In this document: positions 41,525-55,490 of the stretch, piece after piece
How the letters are laid out: every line of letters begins with the position of its first letter
Numbering within the stretch: position 1 is the first letter of the stretch
Source: Ascaris suum
Taxonomy: Eukaryota > Nematoda > Chromadorea > Rhabditida > Ascarididae
Assembly (NCBI GenBank): GCA_013433145.1
Contig: CM024172.1
Span: 8,486,553-8,550,552 of the forward strand
DNA: 64,000 nucleotides
Direction of reading: 5' to 3'
Translations under genes and position numbers: made by a program
Notes under the pieces: generated by a model
The model's input: only the letters and a program-made list of their open reading frames with translations
What the model was told of the DNA's origin: nothing
Database searches by the model: none

Positions 41525-41854
41525 GGGGTAAAGAGAAAGAAAGTTTTAGGGCGAAACTCATAGCGGAAAAGGAACAAATCAACGGCTCAAATGTGTTTGA
41601 TCCGTTGCCTCTTCCTTGAAAGTTAACCTCTAAATGCACAGCGCTTTCTCGAAGCAATTCTTCCGGGCAGCCCAAACCGATAATGTACGATTCGAACAAC
41701 TTTTAAAAAAATCTGTGCGATTAAAACTCATAAAACGTGAGATACAAGCGAAACGATTCAAACGAAATGGATCGTCAGTATTCATTATGGTAGAAAAATC
41801 AACGATGGGGATGGGAAATAAGCAGCAATATAGGACTAGACGTGGCCAACACGT

Positions 41855-44800
41855 TCATGCCATGCCCTCTTCATCTTCTTCATCTTGAGGCTTCGGTCCA
41901 CGTGGCTTCGGCCCGCCTGTCGCCTGCTTCGACATTATTATCTGCAATTTTTGGAAGTAAACTTTATTTTAAGTGACAGATGTGCACGAGAATCATACAG
42001 ACTGAATGATGAAATCGAACTGAGGGATGACTAATTTGAAGTGGTGCTGAATTTTAACAACTTACATCGGATACCGATGGCGCCTATCTCTACGAGCAAT
42101 TTCAAACACTCGTTAGTGAAGTATACTGACTGCCATCCACATACACACTCAAAACCCTTCAACCATTATTAGGGTTGATAGTGCATTCATTCATAAGCCT
42201 CCAGTCTATCTATATATTACAGAAGATCGTAAGTAGCAAAAAAGAACAAAGGAGAGTAATAGGAGTCGGGAATAATGCCTCTAGTTCCAAAAGATAGTGC
42301 GAACCGCAAAAAGTGAAACACATAAACGCCATCAAAGAACGAACGGAATGACTGCCATGATTGGCCACTTTTTAGGCATACAAACAGAAAGCATAGCCTA
42401 GGTTAAAATAAGCGTTTCTTTTGAAGAATAAATAATAAGGAATGTATTTTGTTTAGCAATTCAAGCAAAACGCATCCAGAGTGATATTAGGAGGCAGCAC
42501 AAACCTGGTCGACTTTGAGCACAGTAATGGCAGCATCAGTAGCCAACTTAAGGGCCAGTTTCTTGCTGCTATAGAGATCGAAGATGTTGTTGGCGACCGC
42601 GTCCAACACACCGCCGCTCTCCAAATCAACGCCCGTGTTCTTATGACCCTCCTCGTGAGCAGCATACAGTTTTGCGAGCACCTCCGACGCCTTTAACAAC
42701 TTACTTATAAAACAACACCCTCACGCCTATTCCTTTGCAAAAAATTACTTCAAATAATAAGCTAAAATATTGATAAAAAAGACTAAAACATGACGGTGGA
42801 AAAAATTGTGGATGATTTCTGCCCTTGTTTTTTTAGTGGTAGTGGTTTATGAGCGCAACACCTGTTTGACAATGTCTTTACCTGTTCCATTCGTGTTCTG
42901 ACCTCGTCAACCCTCACCCACCAAATACACCTTGCTTTATTACTCCACTCTAAAGTTGCGCACTTTTGGAAAACCCCTAGTTGCAAATATATTTTACAGT
43001 ATAATTCCGCAAGAGCTACCTAGTCCCTGAATCTAAAGAAACGTCTCAATATTCAGCAAGAAGAAAGAGAATGTGTTGAAGATGCAAGTTGCAACATTCT
43101 TTTGCATCGGTATCGGGCAACTGCTGGCACTAGTCATGCAAAACGACACCGCTGCAAAGATTGCAATCCGTAAAAGCACCAACAAGTAATCGTTTTTTGC
43201 AATGACTATCCCACACTGCAACAGGTGCACTTATTCAGAAATGAGTAAATATTTGCTCTGAAAGCAATTTACAGCACTCTTCATTCACATATCTAAAATG
43301 CGTAAATTTTCTCGGAGCAGAGAAAGAAATATCGGAAATTATGGATGAAGACGACTTCCAAATGGAGCAATATTCGAAACCTATATCGATTCTATGCAGT
43401 GCATGCAAATATTGAAAAAGACGCGATGACCGCTTCGCATCAGACCTATATTGTGGACCCCGTTAATATTAGTAAAGAGCCTTGATTAGTATGCATGAGC
43501 TTAACGAAAGAAGCATTCCACTAATGACGAACCTTGAGCCCAGCATTATCAGCCAATTGCTTCGGCAATGCCTCGAGTGCTTGTGCGAATTTTCTTATCG
43601 GGTACTGCTCCAAGCCGGCGCATTTCTCTCCAATAGCATCGATTTGTTTTGCCAGCTCTATTTCCACAGCACCTGCACCCGCCACCAGCTACAATTACTT
43701 TCACTGTAAGTAATAAAAAAATATGCGAGCAATTAAGAACGCCAACAAATCAATACCAATCAATATTTTTTACAGATACCTCAAGAAATTATCGATAAAT
43801 ACAGCCCATCTAGATTTTTGAAGCAATGTCGAAACAGCATCCGAAAGGAACTAAAAATCTCAAAATCTGATACCAGGAACGGCACAACACGCTCAAGCAT
43901 CCCAAATACAAGAAAATAACGTATTTGTTCGTCCGCTTTCTGTGAACACGCAATTTTAAATAAGCAAATCACGGTCATACTCTGTCCACCCATAAGCGTG
44001 TGTGTATTTGTGTGCACACATAATTCGGAACGATATGGTTGTGACATTTTCCATACAACCCGCGTCACAGCAGAAGCCTCTGCAAAAATACCTCCATCCT
44101 TCATTTTCCAGATACACCGCCTAATGTAAATGATTTTTTATACGTGCAACGCTTAGGTAACCACTTTCGCATTCCAATAGTATCAAAAGCTATAAGCCGA
44201 TTGCTGTAAATCCCCAAATTTACAAACATTCCATTCCAGTTGTCATCTGGTTACGCCAATATAAACACAGGCGAACTCACAAGCATGAACTACAGCGGAA
44301 TTTATTCGTACATATAATGTGGATTCACTCTGTCGATAAAACATTTTGCTGTTAGTTATAGTGGCATGCATAAGAAGTATACTTGAGCATTCCACTAAGC
44401 GTTTAATGCCACACTGTTGACCTCTCCACTAAATTCAGCCTAAGACATAAAATAAAAGGCGGTGAATATAATTTACACCATAGCCATACTACAGACAGAA
44501 CGTCGTTTTCAACTGATCTGTAAGAGACACTAGAATCTAAAGTCTGCATAAAAACGGCAATTCAACACTCTTCTACGCTGTTCAGTTGCAGACAAGAAGA
44601 AAATTTTAATTGGTCACTCGCACGGCAAAAACTTGACCATTTCCTTTGACATACACTCTAGATTTCTTGATGCACGTATTATATAACGTCATATATCCTC
44701 CAAAGATAACAACCAGCAAAGAGTGCACAACTAAAGAAAAGCTCAAACAGTTACTACTTATCGCATCTACTTTTGCTTCAACTTCCTCCTTTCCCTCTTC

Positions 44801-47800
44801 CCCCCCCCCTTCCCATGTCCCTCTCTCCAGTCGGTGGATGAATACGGGAAAAGATAAATTAGGGGGACAAAAAGGAACAATCCAAGTTCCTGTTTCAACC
44901 CTCCTTATACGAAACCTTTCCATAGTATTCAACAATAGAAATGGAGAACCGTATATGCGTAGTTTACAAATGAAGACAACTTACCTGATTGTCTCGCGTG
45001 AGCGCCTTAAACGTGTTGACAGCATCATCGATTGCTCTTTCGACGTCGTCCATGCGTGACTGGCTCGATCCACGAACGATTACCGTAGCGACGTTGCCTC
45101 TCTCACTAGTCTTATCGAACACTACCACCTCCGTATCACCAATCTCCTTCACGAACACATGATCGCACTGGCCCAGAAAGTCGAGTCCAGGTGCACACTG
45201 AAAGACCACAATTCCGAGTGGTAATGAAAACCACAATCCAAAGCAACTGCATCCGCGTGCTCTACACCCTTCGTCAATCTTGCCCACCTTCACCTCTTCA
45301 AATAATCGAAGCGTTAAAGAAAATGGACTAAATAGCAGCAACTCAATATCATAATAGTTACTAGTTTTAGTGCAAAGGTATTTAACACTAAGCCCCTGTT
45401 TAAACTTCGATCAGTCATTTGCCCATCATTCTCCCTCCTCCCCTCCTCGCTTCGTCACATTCTAGCATGATCTCCTACCTATCAAAAAATCCCTATACTC
45501 CTGCTATTTACTGACATAAATACGAATTACTCACCTAAATACTTATCGTGAATATCGCTGAGTACAACCAGACGTCTGTCGCTAAATTTGCAATGAGCTG
45601 AAACACTTCTCGAGCTCAAAATTTCCGAAACTTTGACGCCCTTATCGGGCTATTCGGCTAAATCACCATTTGAATTTCAAACTATTCTGCTCACAAATAA
45701 ATGAATTTCATTCATTTGGCATCTGAAACAAACGAATTCTCAATAAAAGCAGTGCAGCAAGTTGGAGTAAGACTGGCAACAGAAACTTACAACTCTAGCC
45801 TGCGCCTGTGCACCGGTCGTCCGACACAGCCGACGAAGGTCGAATTTCGAAGCCAATCGGACGCCCATAACCTTGTACTTGTTAAGGAAATGCAAGTAAA
45901 GGTCGCCGAACTTGCCTGCCGCTACAACGACGGTCACTCCTTTATCGGCCAACGCCTTCACCTGTGATTCTACTTCCGACTCCTCGCCTGCACTGAAGCT
46001 CAACAGGTCAGACGCGGTCTCCATCAACACAGTTCCCTGCAACAGAAATAATGACCAGTGAGGAAGACGAAAAAGAAAAGAAGGATGACAGGGAGGACTC
46101 ATTCACTCCTCTCAACCCCAAAAATCGAAATGACGAGGTCCTTAAGAGGCAGGAAAATGCGAACTCCCACCCACGTTCATTAAAGAGGAGAGGAACCCGC
46201 AGATTCTAGGCACTTTTATTAGTTTTCTAACATTCTGCAAAATGGAAGTAGTTTTTATTTACAGTGCAAAATTTCTATCATCACAAGGAGAAACGCTTCT
46301 CGTGCCAATGTGGCATCCTCTATGTAGTGTTTGTGTCGTTTACCTGTGCAAATTTAGTACCGATGGCACTGCCTGAATAGACCTCGAAGAGACAAGGGCA
46401 AGGAGCGAAGGGCAGTTACGAACTAAATAATGCATAATGTGAATCACTCGTGCGGTGAAGTTGGCTGTGTTGCTTAACGCGAACTTCGACTGAACAGCTT
46501 AAGGGCATTTCTGAATAAAAACAATTTTCTCGCCGCTCATCGCCATGTTATTCCTTTCTTTCTGATTCTTCATCGCTGCAAGAAATGCTTCCTTGCCTCT
46601 AAAGAAGTAAACGCTACGAGCTATAGATGGTACTCACCCAATACTTCTTGAAATAAACAATGCTGCCTATCTCAAATCATTAGAAGGATGACTTCCTCAG
46701 TGAAATTTTCGAAACATTCTTCGCTCTTTTCAAAGTCGATAAGGATCATTTGATTAGGCTTCCATCAAGACGCTCGAGTATCTTTTTTGCCCTTCTCTCA
46801 AAGATACCTTTTTCGGAAAACATGGCCATCTAAGAAAGCATATTGCCCTTCTCACTGATAAACCCTGCGTTCGAATTTGGTTATGAATAGGAAAAATCCA
46901 ATCTACAGATACAAAACATTAGTGTGCCTAGAGTTAGTTTAAACTTTCGTACAGATACTCCAGATGAAAATCATCAAGAGATATTGCAATAATTTTCTGC
47001 AATAAAAAGAATGAAATCAAAGGCGAAAATGAAATGGGAGGAAATAATTCGAAAAAAAGAATTGGTCAAATATACCATTAACCACAAAAGTTGTCATCTA
47101 TTCATAACAAAAAAAGAAATAAATTATGGAGCAATAAGAGACCAAAAGCATCAATCTTCAATGCAACTCCAATGGACATCGAGTGCGATATACTGCATTT
47201 TACCTCATCGCAATTAATGAGTGAATTTTTCTTCATAAAGTTTACCCTCACCTTAAAATCTATTAATAATTATTTGTAGTAATCATTCCTCCGGAAGAAA
47301 CAAGCAAATTACTACGAAATAAACAAACTTTTAGTTCGACCTGAAATCCCGCTAAAATAAACGGTCATTTTTGGAATTTCATTCAATTTGGGAAGCTGGA
47401 AATCTCATCTTGCGAGGGTTGCAGTTTTGAGTTCTCTTTGCAACAAACGCTTTTCTTCGGCATTACGACGGCGGGACGTAAAAGTGCGAAGCAAACAAAC
47501 CTTAGTTTCAGTTTGAGTCAGGTCAAAAGGACACGCGAAGACGGCGATACGTGCATTGTTGACCTCCTTGACCTCACCTTCAGCGCCTCTTCTGAACACC
47601 ATTCCATTCATCGTGCTAGAGGAACGCACACCGGCACCGAGAATCTTACACACACGAATATTGTCGACGTTGAAGTTGAACGTGTTCTTCGGCACCGTTT
47701 GCACTTCAAATAACAATAAAAATATTTTTGGAAGCATTTTATGGACACGTTTATAGTAAGAATTCATGGTGAAGGATTTAACAGCCTTTGCAGAGTGGCA

Positions 47801-50800
47801 GCTAATGGGAACACGCAACTGTGGACAACCCGAAAGGATGGACGAAAACCTCGTAGACCATGTACCTACAAACTACTCGCATCTAAACTCAAAATAATGA
47901 ATGACCGATTAAATTTTTCTTCTGCCATCAAGGAAAGTGGCACATCGGAAAAAAGCTTCAAGGGGTTTAATTCCATTCGCGCATTCTTATGTGAATGCTA
48001 GTTGATCGTGGCACTTTGCTCCCTCCCCCCTGCGACCCAAGAAGACAATGTCACCAACGTTTTAGCAAGCCAAAAAAAAAAAAAAACACTTGCATATGAG
48101 CCCCGCCACATAAAGCAGCAGCACATCTAATGCAGTTTATGTTTTATGCAAAAACGTACCCATCTCAGAAAAGATAAATAAGCAATAAACTAGCTAAACA
48201 CGACGTACCGCAAGCCTTTGCAGCCAGCGCCGTGATGAAGTCGACGTTGTCGTATTGTTTTGACATTACGGCAGATTTCAAGCAGCTTTCAACGATCTTC
48301 ACATCGTGCAAATCCTTTACCTTTTGAACCACCAGTGAAGGCAGGATTTGTAACGCTTTGTCTAATGCCTGCTCGTAGCCTGACGCTATTTCTGCTGGAC
48401 TCAGGCCCTAAATACGATGCTTTCGAGTAGAATAACTAAAAGATGAATCAAATTTTGATAAAGGAGAGGAAGTTATGGGATTCTCATGTTGTACTACGGT
48501 TTGTCAATTGCCAGCCAAACTGGGACCATTGTTTAGCAATAATAATAAACATAAAACTAAATGAACAAACTGCAATAATTTTCCCAGGGTTGGATGTTGC
48601 CAAACAGTTAGTTCAAAAGGCCTGCGTATTTAGCATACAAATCAGCTACTAAGCCGCTCATGAAAAAATTTTTTTGTACAGCCAAATCTTCAAGGTGATG
48701 GTGATGTCATTATGTGACATAGGTACCTAGTGGGAGGCTATTCAAACGTTTCACTAGCTCTTCGAGTCTCACCTCCACAAGAGCAATTCAACATCGTCAC
48801 AACCTATCAGTCAGCCTCTTTCAACTGTTACCACTCTGCTGCTTTCAACTCTTCAGAGTCTCACTGTGTGAACTCCCTAAAACAAAAACTTCATGAATCG
48901 TTTTGGCTAAGAATGCTCTGTTTAGAAATGCAATCAACGCAACAAATACCGTGCATCTGCGTTTGGATATCACCTCGCTGATAACAGCTAGCATATCACT
49001 TATGATATCGCAACTTACAGCTGTCCGATCTTCTCTTATATTGCTCCACCATGACTGTATGACGCGATGTCCATCTACTATGACCCATCACATTGTAAAG
49101 ATTAATTAAACTTGTTCCGATCAGTAAACATAAACTCTTCTATGGAATTATTTTGTTAATCACTGACATCAGGAAAAGCGACCCTCAGCGTTAGCACCGA
49201 GTTACGCCATTGAGATGGGGGATGTTAGCGTTAGCGATGCTCTTTCTTCCTGAATTAGTTACCTCCTCACCGAAATGCCTAACGATGAAGGGAATGAAGG
49301 AGTCTGTTTCATTCTTCAAAGTGACTCTTCCGTTTATCTTCTTTCCGCTTCCCCTCCAATTTCATGCTAGCCAGGTAATCTCGCATTTCAAGCCGTATCC
49401 ATCTCGGCTGTCAATCAATTCGCAACTGCAAACGCAACAGACATTCGTTTTTTATGTATATCTCATAGCTGTATTAACATTCTCACATGCAAAAAAAAGA
49501 TGATACCATTGATGCTTAAAACCGCCCAATGAAACTCACTTCTCAATGTCTGAAATGATTTTTGCTTGCCCAACAGGGCAGTAATCGTAAGCGGCGTACG
49601 CGTATACGCACCCTGTGTGCACGGGAATTGAAGATCGTAGTAATAAGAAGTGTTGCATCTGTAGTGGCAACTTGACTGACAATGTGCCGCTGGGCACAAA
49701 GGCTGACGTAGCAAAAATCGCGGCATTTGTTTTGCGGCGGGCAAAAAGCGTACAGCAAAGACTATTCACAAACATTTGCAATCGAAACATCGGTAAGTCG
49801 ACTAAAAACTGAAATCCACCTTGCCTTCCCGGTTAAAATCCGCGGCAGATATCTAGACAAGAAGCTAACACTTCCCTACCAAATCATGTTGACAAGAAAG
49901 GTAGATAGCAGAAGAATATCCCTCTTTCTACTAATCCCCTTGGACCATGTCCTCTTTCCGCAGGACCCTCAGTATTTCCACTGTACTCGAGATCTAGTTT
50001 GATGTTCTGTGGAGAGAAGGACCAAATTTTACACCACTAATTAATTTCTTGAAGATCACCATGCAGGCATAGTATACGCGACCCGACAACAGCCTTTCAG
50101 TACCACCGGGATCCAAGCTGGAGAATGTTATCTGATCTTAGAAGGAAAACTCGCTTACAGCATCACAAAAAATGTGTCCGGAAAATTGGCAAAAGGAAAC
50201 GACATTCAGTGCATTCAGCACTTTCGTTCTAACATTAAAGACAGGAATGATCAACCTGGCCACATGACTCTTTCTGAGCCGCCCCCCCCCCCCCCAATCT
50301 TTGTTCCTTTCATATCCCACTTGACTTTTCAGAAATTTCGTATGTTTTATCGGAAGCTATTTACAGCGGCAATATTTTTCTGCGCTCATATATCACCGCT
50401 ACATTTTTGCAATCATCCTATATGAAACTATGCATCGGATTACTCCATCGTTTATAAGAAAGGCTTGGGCAGTGAAAGTGTAAAATGTCTTCTTTTCAGT
50501 GCAATAGAATGAGTGCAGTCGTTGCGCCTATCCAGCACTGAACTGTGAGCACTTTCTCATTCACGAACCATAGAGTATTACTTCTCCAAAACCTCTACCA
50601 GAAACTCACTATTAATACCTCCGACTATCTAACAAAATGGGGTCTAATATCAGCGGTGTTGCAGGTGTCTCTTACCTAGGATCAATTTAAAGCTACGATT
50701 AAAAACTTTTTTTGAAGGGAGAGGGGATGAAAGTTCAGATGATCATCGCCACGGTCTCGTCTATGATACCGAATGACATCGCTAATATTCGCATTTCACT

Positions 50801-51473
50801 TTACCCTAACGAACGGCGTAATTTAGCTAGGGAACTACATTCACTGTCTCTTTATAAATAAGCCAGAACTGACTGACCATATTGAGCAGTTGGGAGGCAT
50901 GGTCCAATAGTGCGGCAGCAAGTATCACAACCGTGTTGGTGCCATCACCAATTTGCTTCTCTTGCATCTCACTTGCCATTATAATCATCCGAGCCGCTGG
51001 ATGTTGTATCTCGAGCTCCTTTAGAATAGTTGCCGCGTCGTTTGTCACGAAAAGCTTTTCGATGTGGTTTATAACCATTTTGTTCATACCTGAACAATTT
51101 CAACACTCTATATCCCACATGCCTAACATTATATCGGCGCAAAGGACCTCTCCCATTCTTTGTTTTTTTAATGGACGTTAGGGAGAAGTGAAGGCAAGAA
51201 GAGAAAATGGAGACACGAAACAGCCGAACACCCATAAAGATAAAGCACTTCAACACGAACTTGCGAAACGTCATATTTGAACAAGTCGCTCTAAACGCCG
51301 AATTCCATGAAAAACAGACAAAAGGAACACTAGTATCAGATCAACGACCGAATGATGATTCCTTCTCATTTGCTGAAAAATGTGCTCATTAACAATTTTT
51401 GACTAATAAAATGGCAAGGTTTTTTGTAATCGCAATAGTTTTGAATGTGACTGTTCATGGTATTTGGCTCATT

Positions 51474-51505
<32 letters not shown>

Positions 51506-52148
51506 GAACCGATCGATTACTCGGGGTTTTGTTTTGAGAAATTCAGGATGGAAACCCTTTTCATTTATAGCCTAAAATAAGTCTTTCATTTTCCTTGGAC
51601 ACCGATATGTAAAGGTGAGCGCATGATTTCGTGAAATCTTACCGCTCGGGCCATATGCTGAACGAATTTGTGAAGCAAGTTCCACGCATGCTTCGATGTT
51701 CCGTTGTACGGCCTCTTCGGTCCCTTTGAAAGTCTGGAAATGCACGTAGTTTTTTGGAGGTTCATAAAACCCGACAGCAGCAAAGATTCCCTTCTCAAGC
51801 TCCGAAATGCAAACGGAAATGTGACAAACAATATTATGTGAGAGCAAATATTCTCCTTCTAATTCATAAAATGTTTTTCTCCGTATGAATAAAATCGTTG
51901 TTCGAGAAGACAACTATCATCAATAGCCACCTAATCTATCAACTTATCAATCCGAAAAATGAATTTATTGTTTAGAAGGATAGTACGCGGACATATTTCA
52001 TCAATGGGATATTCCGGAATCCTGCAAAAAGCATAAATAGATCGCTTCAACCGAAGAAACTAACAAAACGTGTTAATAAGCGAGCGCTCACCTGTGCTCC
52101 TTCCTTAAGAAAGCGAGCATAACCGGATTTCGGAACTGTCATCGCCAT
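41855..52148 (-). CDS. cct-8: T-complex protein 1 subunit theta (CCT8)
   Basis: CCT-theta is one of eight subunits of the cytosolic chaperonin TRiC/CCT, which folds actin, tubulin and other proteins with ATP. Ten exons: 52092-52148, 51643-51733, 50878-51089, 48209-48407, 47501-47703, 45791-46036, 44985-45197, 43533-43688, 42505-42690 and 41855-41941 (TGA). All phases agree and the product is 549 aa, against 548 in human. The start MAMTVPKSGYARFLKEGA matches the CCT8 N-terminus. Group II chaperonin motifs are present: MNKMVINH (from residue 51), VTNDAATIL, the ATP-site GDGTN (97-101), FNVDNIRVCKILGAG, and KLATDAAITVLKVDQIIM near the C-terminus. At residues 408-419 the conserved PGGGA-type loop reads LVAGAGAVEIEL. 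The acidic tail PKPQDEEDEEGMA is longer in charge than in length. Introns range from about 0.3 to 2.5 kb. The gene is complete with no breaks. Confidence 0.98.
44800..44809. repeat. Poly(C) tract (10)
   Basis: Homopolymer of 10 C in a pyrimidine-rich stretch inside the cct-8 intron between the 44985-45197 and 43533-43688 exons. Confidence 0.85.
50282..50295. repeat. Poly(C) tract (14)
   Basis: Homopolymer of 14 C in the cct-8 intron between the 50878-51089 and 48209-48407 exons. Confidence 0.9.
51472..51506. repeat. T-run followed by poly(G) tract (22)
   Basis: About 13 T followed directly by about 22 G (51485-51506), in the cct-8 intron between exons 2 and 3. It is the longest homopolymer seen in the window. 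Exact length may be affected by sequencing. Confidence 0.9.
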
Positions 52149-52172
52149 ATTGAGATACTCTTCTTATTGAGT

Positions 52173-52185
52173 GCTAAAAAAAGAA
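52173..52185 (-). promoter_or_regulatory. Probable spliced-leader acceptor of cct-8
   Basis: On the minus strand a T-rich run ending TTTTTTTAG lies 25 nt before the cct-8 ATG, with no coding exon upstream in phase. This is what a nematode trans-splice acceptor looks like; the mature 5' end would begin at 52173. A cis-spliced non-coding first exon cannot be excluded. Confidence 0.5.
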
Positions 52186-53658
52186 TTTAAATGTTAGAAT
52201 ATGTCTTTGTATTTCAGCTCATTATGCCAAGCGATTAAACATACAACAAAAAATGACGGTGAAATGCCCACAAATTCGCTATCTTCTGAAATCGACCGGT
52301 CGCAAAAAATTCTATTGGGACTTTCGGGTCACATATGACCGACGCCAGGCAAATTCAACCTATACATTTGACGGCATTCTTGAGTGCCAGCAATCTGGCT
52401 CCATAGATATACCTCTCCAATACCTTCGTCAAGGTCCATGCGCTGAATACGCATACCGACGCATATGCATAGGTGCATGTAGATAAAATGAACGCTTCGT
52501 TAGTGCTTCTAATGGGATAGAAGTGGGGGACTTTTAAGCCTTGCAATCTCCAAAGATGTAATATAAATTATCTTTCTTGAGGCGCTAATTTTTTTGCTTT
52601 AAGTAAAAAGTATCTTAGATAGGGTTGTTTGTTCAGAACATGTGGGCCTTCTGCTGAGTACTTAAAAATACCTCAGGGCAACTCCTTCATCACTAGGTTC
52701 TGGAAGCATGTTCAGAGGAGATCGTTGAATATTTGATTCAGCTAAAGCATGAACTCGAGTTATGAAACAGACTGATGAATTCAGCTAAAAAAATATTGGG
52801 TATTACAAACAAAGTTTTGGCATAACGCTTCTAATCAATTAAAGAGAACTGCTGCCGACTGCCGAAGATCGTGTCCGGGATATCGGTATTAACTTGAAGT
52901 TGGCACCTTGAAAGCACTCAGAAATAAATGCTGTAGCACATATACAAAGAAATGTCTAAAAGCACCAAACAGCATCAACATGAATCTGATCTCAAAAATT
53001 TCTGGCAACCAGAGTGCAGAGTTCTCTTTCACTTAATTCTATATTTAAAACTAGTTGAACGGCACACCTGTTAAAGCCCACTGGATGATCATCTCTCACA
53101 AAAATGAGACCCACTCATCCTTAGCAATGATCCAAAGAAAGCATAACAAGATATAGCATATAAACTGAGGACAATTAACGTAACCGATTATCGAGAAGAC
53201 GGACTGGCTGAGCTTTGGCCCTGAAGGGGTTACGGGAAGCATAGGTATAATACATTTTATCCAGTTTTTAGTAAGTTAGGCAGTAATAATGTAGTAGTGT
53301 ATGACTCAACGCATTTAGTACACAGCTGCACATCACACACAACAATTTAAGTGCATCGACTACTCGACACACGGGTACTATTAATGCACAAAGCGACACA
53401 TTCATTCCATCTTTCAAGCTACCTGCACAGAAGTCGTCACTTGATCAAGCTGATACCGTCTTATATGATAACAGCATTCATAGCAGCCGAAAAATTTTTA
53501 CCTGCAGGCTATTATCGACTTCAGATATCGATTAAATGAGAACGCTGACCACATATTCATCCATTTATACTGACTAAGGGGTTTTTATTCACTTCCGCAT
53601 AAAACCAATGACGTGTGATGTTAATATATGACATAGTTAAGATGCGCTTTCGCAAAAA

Positions 53659-53672
53659 GGGGGGGGGGGGGG
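53659..53672. repeat. Poly(G) tract (14)
   Basis: Homopolymer of 14 G after an A5 run, about 1.5 kb upstream of cct-8. Confidence 0.9.
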
Positions 53673-54161
53673 TGAAGGTGCATGAAAGTATAAAATGCTC
53701 GAGTGTTATAGCGAAAAGCACATGAAAAAGATAAAAAATTGTCGTCAAGAAAACCAATAAATGAAAATACTTTTAATTCCTACAAAAAAGACATCAAAAA
53801 TTTTTTTCAAAACAGCAGACGTAATCGTCGGTACTTTTCGTCGGCGTTTCTGTCGCCGCATCGGTAAAACCAACCACCGATCTAATGGAGCTTCTCGCCA
53901 CTAACACAACCTTTCCGATCAGACTGCGAAAAAAACTTAGTAGCTTTTAGTGAATCCGCATAAAAAAGCTGAGTGCAGGAAAAATGGGACTGCAATTCTC
54001 ACGCTGTCCTGAGTGGACTAGTCGAAGACAGTATACCTGGCCCTTTCTTTTTCTGCTTTATTAAAACAACATCGCAGAAGATTTAAGGAATCTGCACAAG
54101 TTCCACGTCGACGACGTGAAAATGAACAGACCAACTGTACACTTTTTCCCCACCTCTCCCT

Positions 54162-54174
54162 CCCCCCCCCCCCC
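54162..54174. repeat. Poly(C) tract (13)
   Basis: Homopolymer of 13 C in a pyrimidine-rich stretch about 2 kb upstream of cct-8. Confidence 0.9.
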
Positions 54175-55490
54175 TCCGGTGATTATCAGACGCATCGTCG
54201 TGGTCCCCCTCATTGCTCATCTTCTTATGGGTCACATAATTGCGTGTTTCCTCTTGTCGAAAAGACAAATAAACAAATACATAAACCGTTACTGCTGTTA
54301 AGTGAATGCGGATGCCACAGACGCACCCGAAGACGCAAATAAACAAGACTGCTATGCTCGTGGGTCTGACTTATATTAGGTCTCTGCTGTGTATGCTATC
54401 ACGACCGCAACCGAAGCGCTACTTCAGTAACCTATCCGTCACCTATTGCGACATTTCCAGTAACCTACTTAACAGCTCAGAATACAGCAAGTTTGTCACA
54501 GTATCGCGGTAGTGCCCAGTTTATTTATGATGAAAGTTATGAGCATTTGAAGGCACTGAATTATTACAAGAAGAGTACGCTGATTTGATTGAATAAAACA
54601 TTATACAATTGACAGTGCAGGTGAGAAGCGCATATTGCACGTAACTGCTTCACACTAAGCTATGCGTATCGTCAACGTCGTTCGAAAGTGTGTTTGGGGG
54701 CACAATGAGCAAAATATATCGCATATTCGAATAAGCCAAAAAAAAGAGGCATCTGGGTACGTTTCCGTATTTATCAACACTAGACGACACGGCGAATGAT
54801 AGTCAGTTGAGGTAGAAGATGGCAGCGGCTCACGACTGCGACCTCTCGTCAGTGTGACTGATCGCAATCTCTATATGGACTTCAGAAAATCCAGACAGCC
54901 GTCCGGGAATTCGTAACTACTCCTCCGTATGCTAAGGTGAGTTCCGAACTTCAACGACACGTATATTGCGCCGTCTACTTTTGAGCAAATAATGTGACGA
55001 TTACGAACAACAAAGCAAAACGAAGCTAAATATCCACAGCAACCGACTTTCACCATAAAAGTGCCCCACTTTGCCGACTCCGAAACAACATCACAGCATG
55101 AACAGAGGCACCATTCACATTCATGAAATTACGTGAACAATCATTGAAATATCTCGATGGGTAGTGAATTCGAAATAGTTGTTGCAGACAACACGTCAAT
55201 AAGTTGTCATCTCAGACTCGAACGCTTGTTGATGAGCGACGTGCTCGTGCAACGAGTACACTCGCGAACAATGTACGGAGTCCCTTAGGGCATTCATTCA
55301 AAATCCAGTCTCGTAAAGCCCCTTGGTAAGGTTCTTGGGCAACCCCACCGGTCACGTTGTGAGTTGGAGCTCACTGACTTTGGGTGCATTGTGCGGTGGG
55401 TGTTGCATTGCTCCGGCATACTAAATTGGTCGGCCTTATTCTACTCAACAATCTATGGTGCCGGCGAAACAAAACAATATTTGCAGTACT

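Larger units (their letters stand above)
52186..55480. other. Intergenic region between cct-8 and the plus-strand genes
   Basis: No gene supported. It separates leftward cct-8 from the rightward block starting near 55.5 kb, so it should carry divergent promoters. It contains two G/C homopolymer tracts. Around 55.2-55.3 kb base composition changes to a T/G-rich plus strand. Confidence 0.5.
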
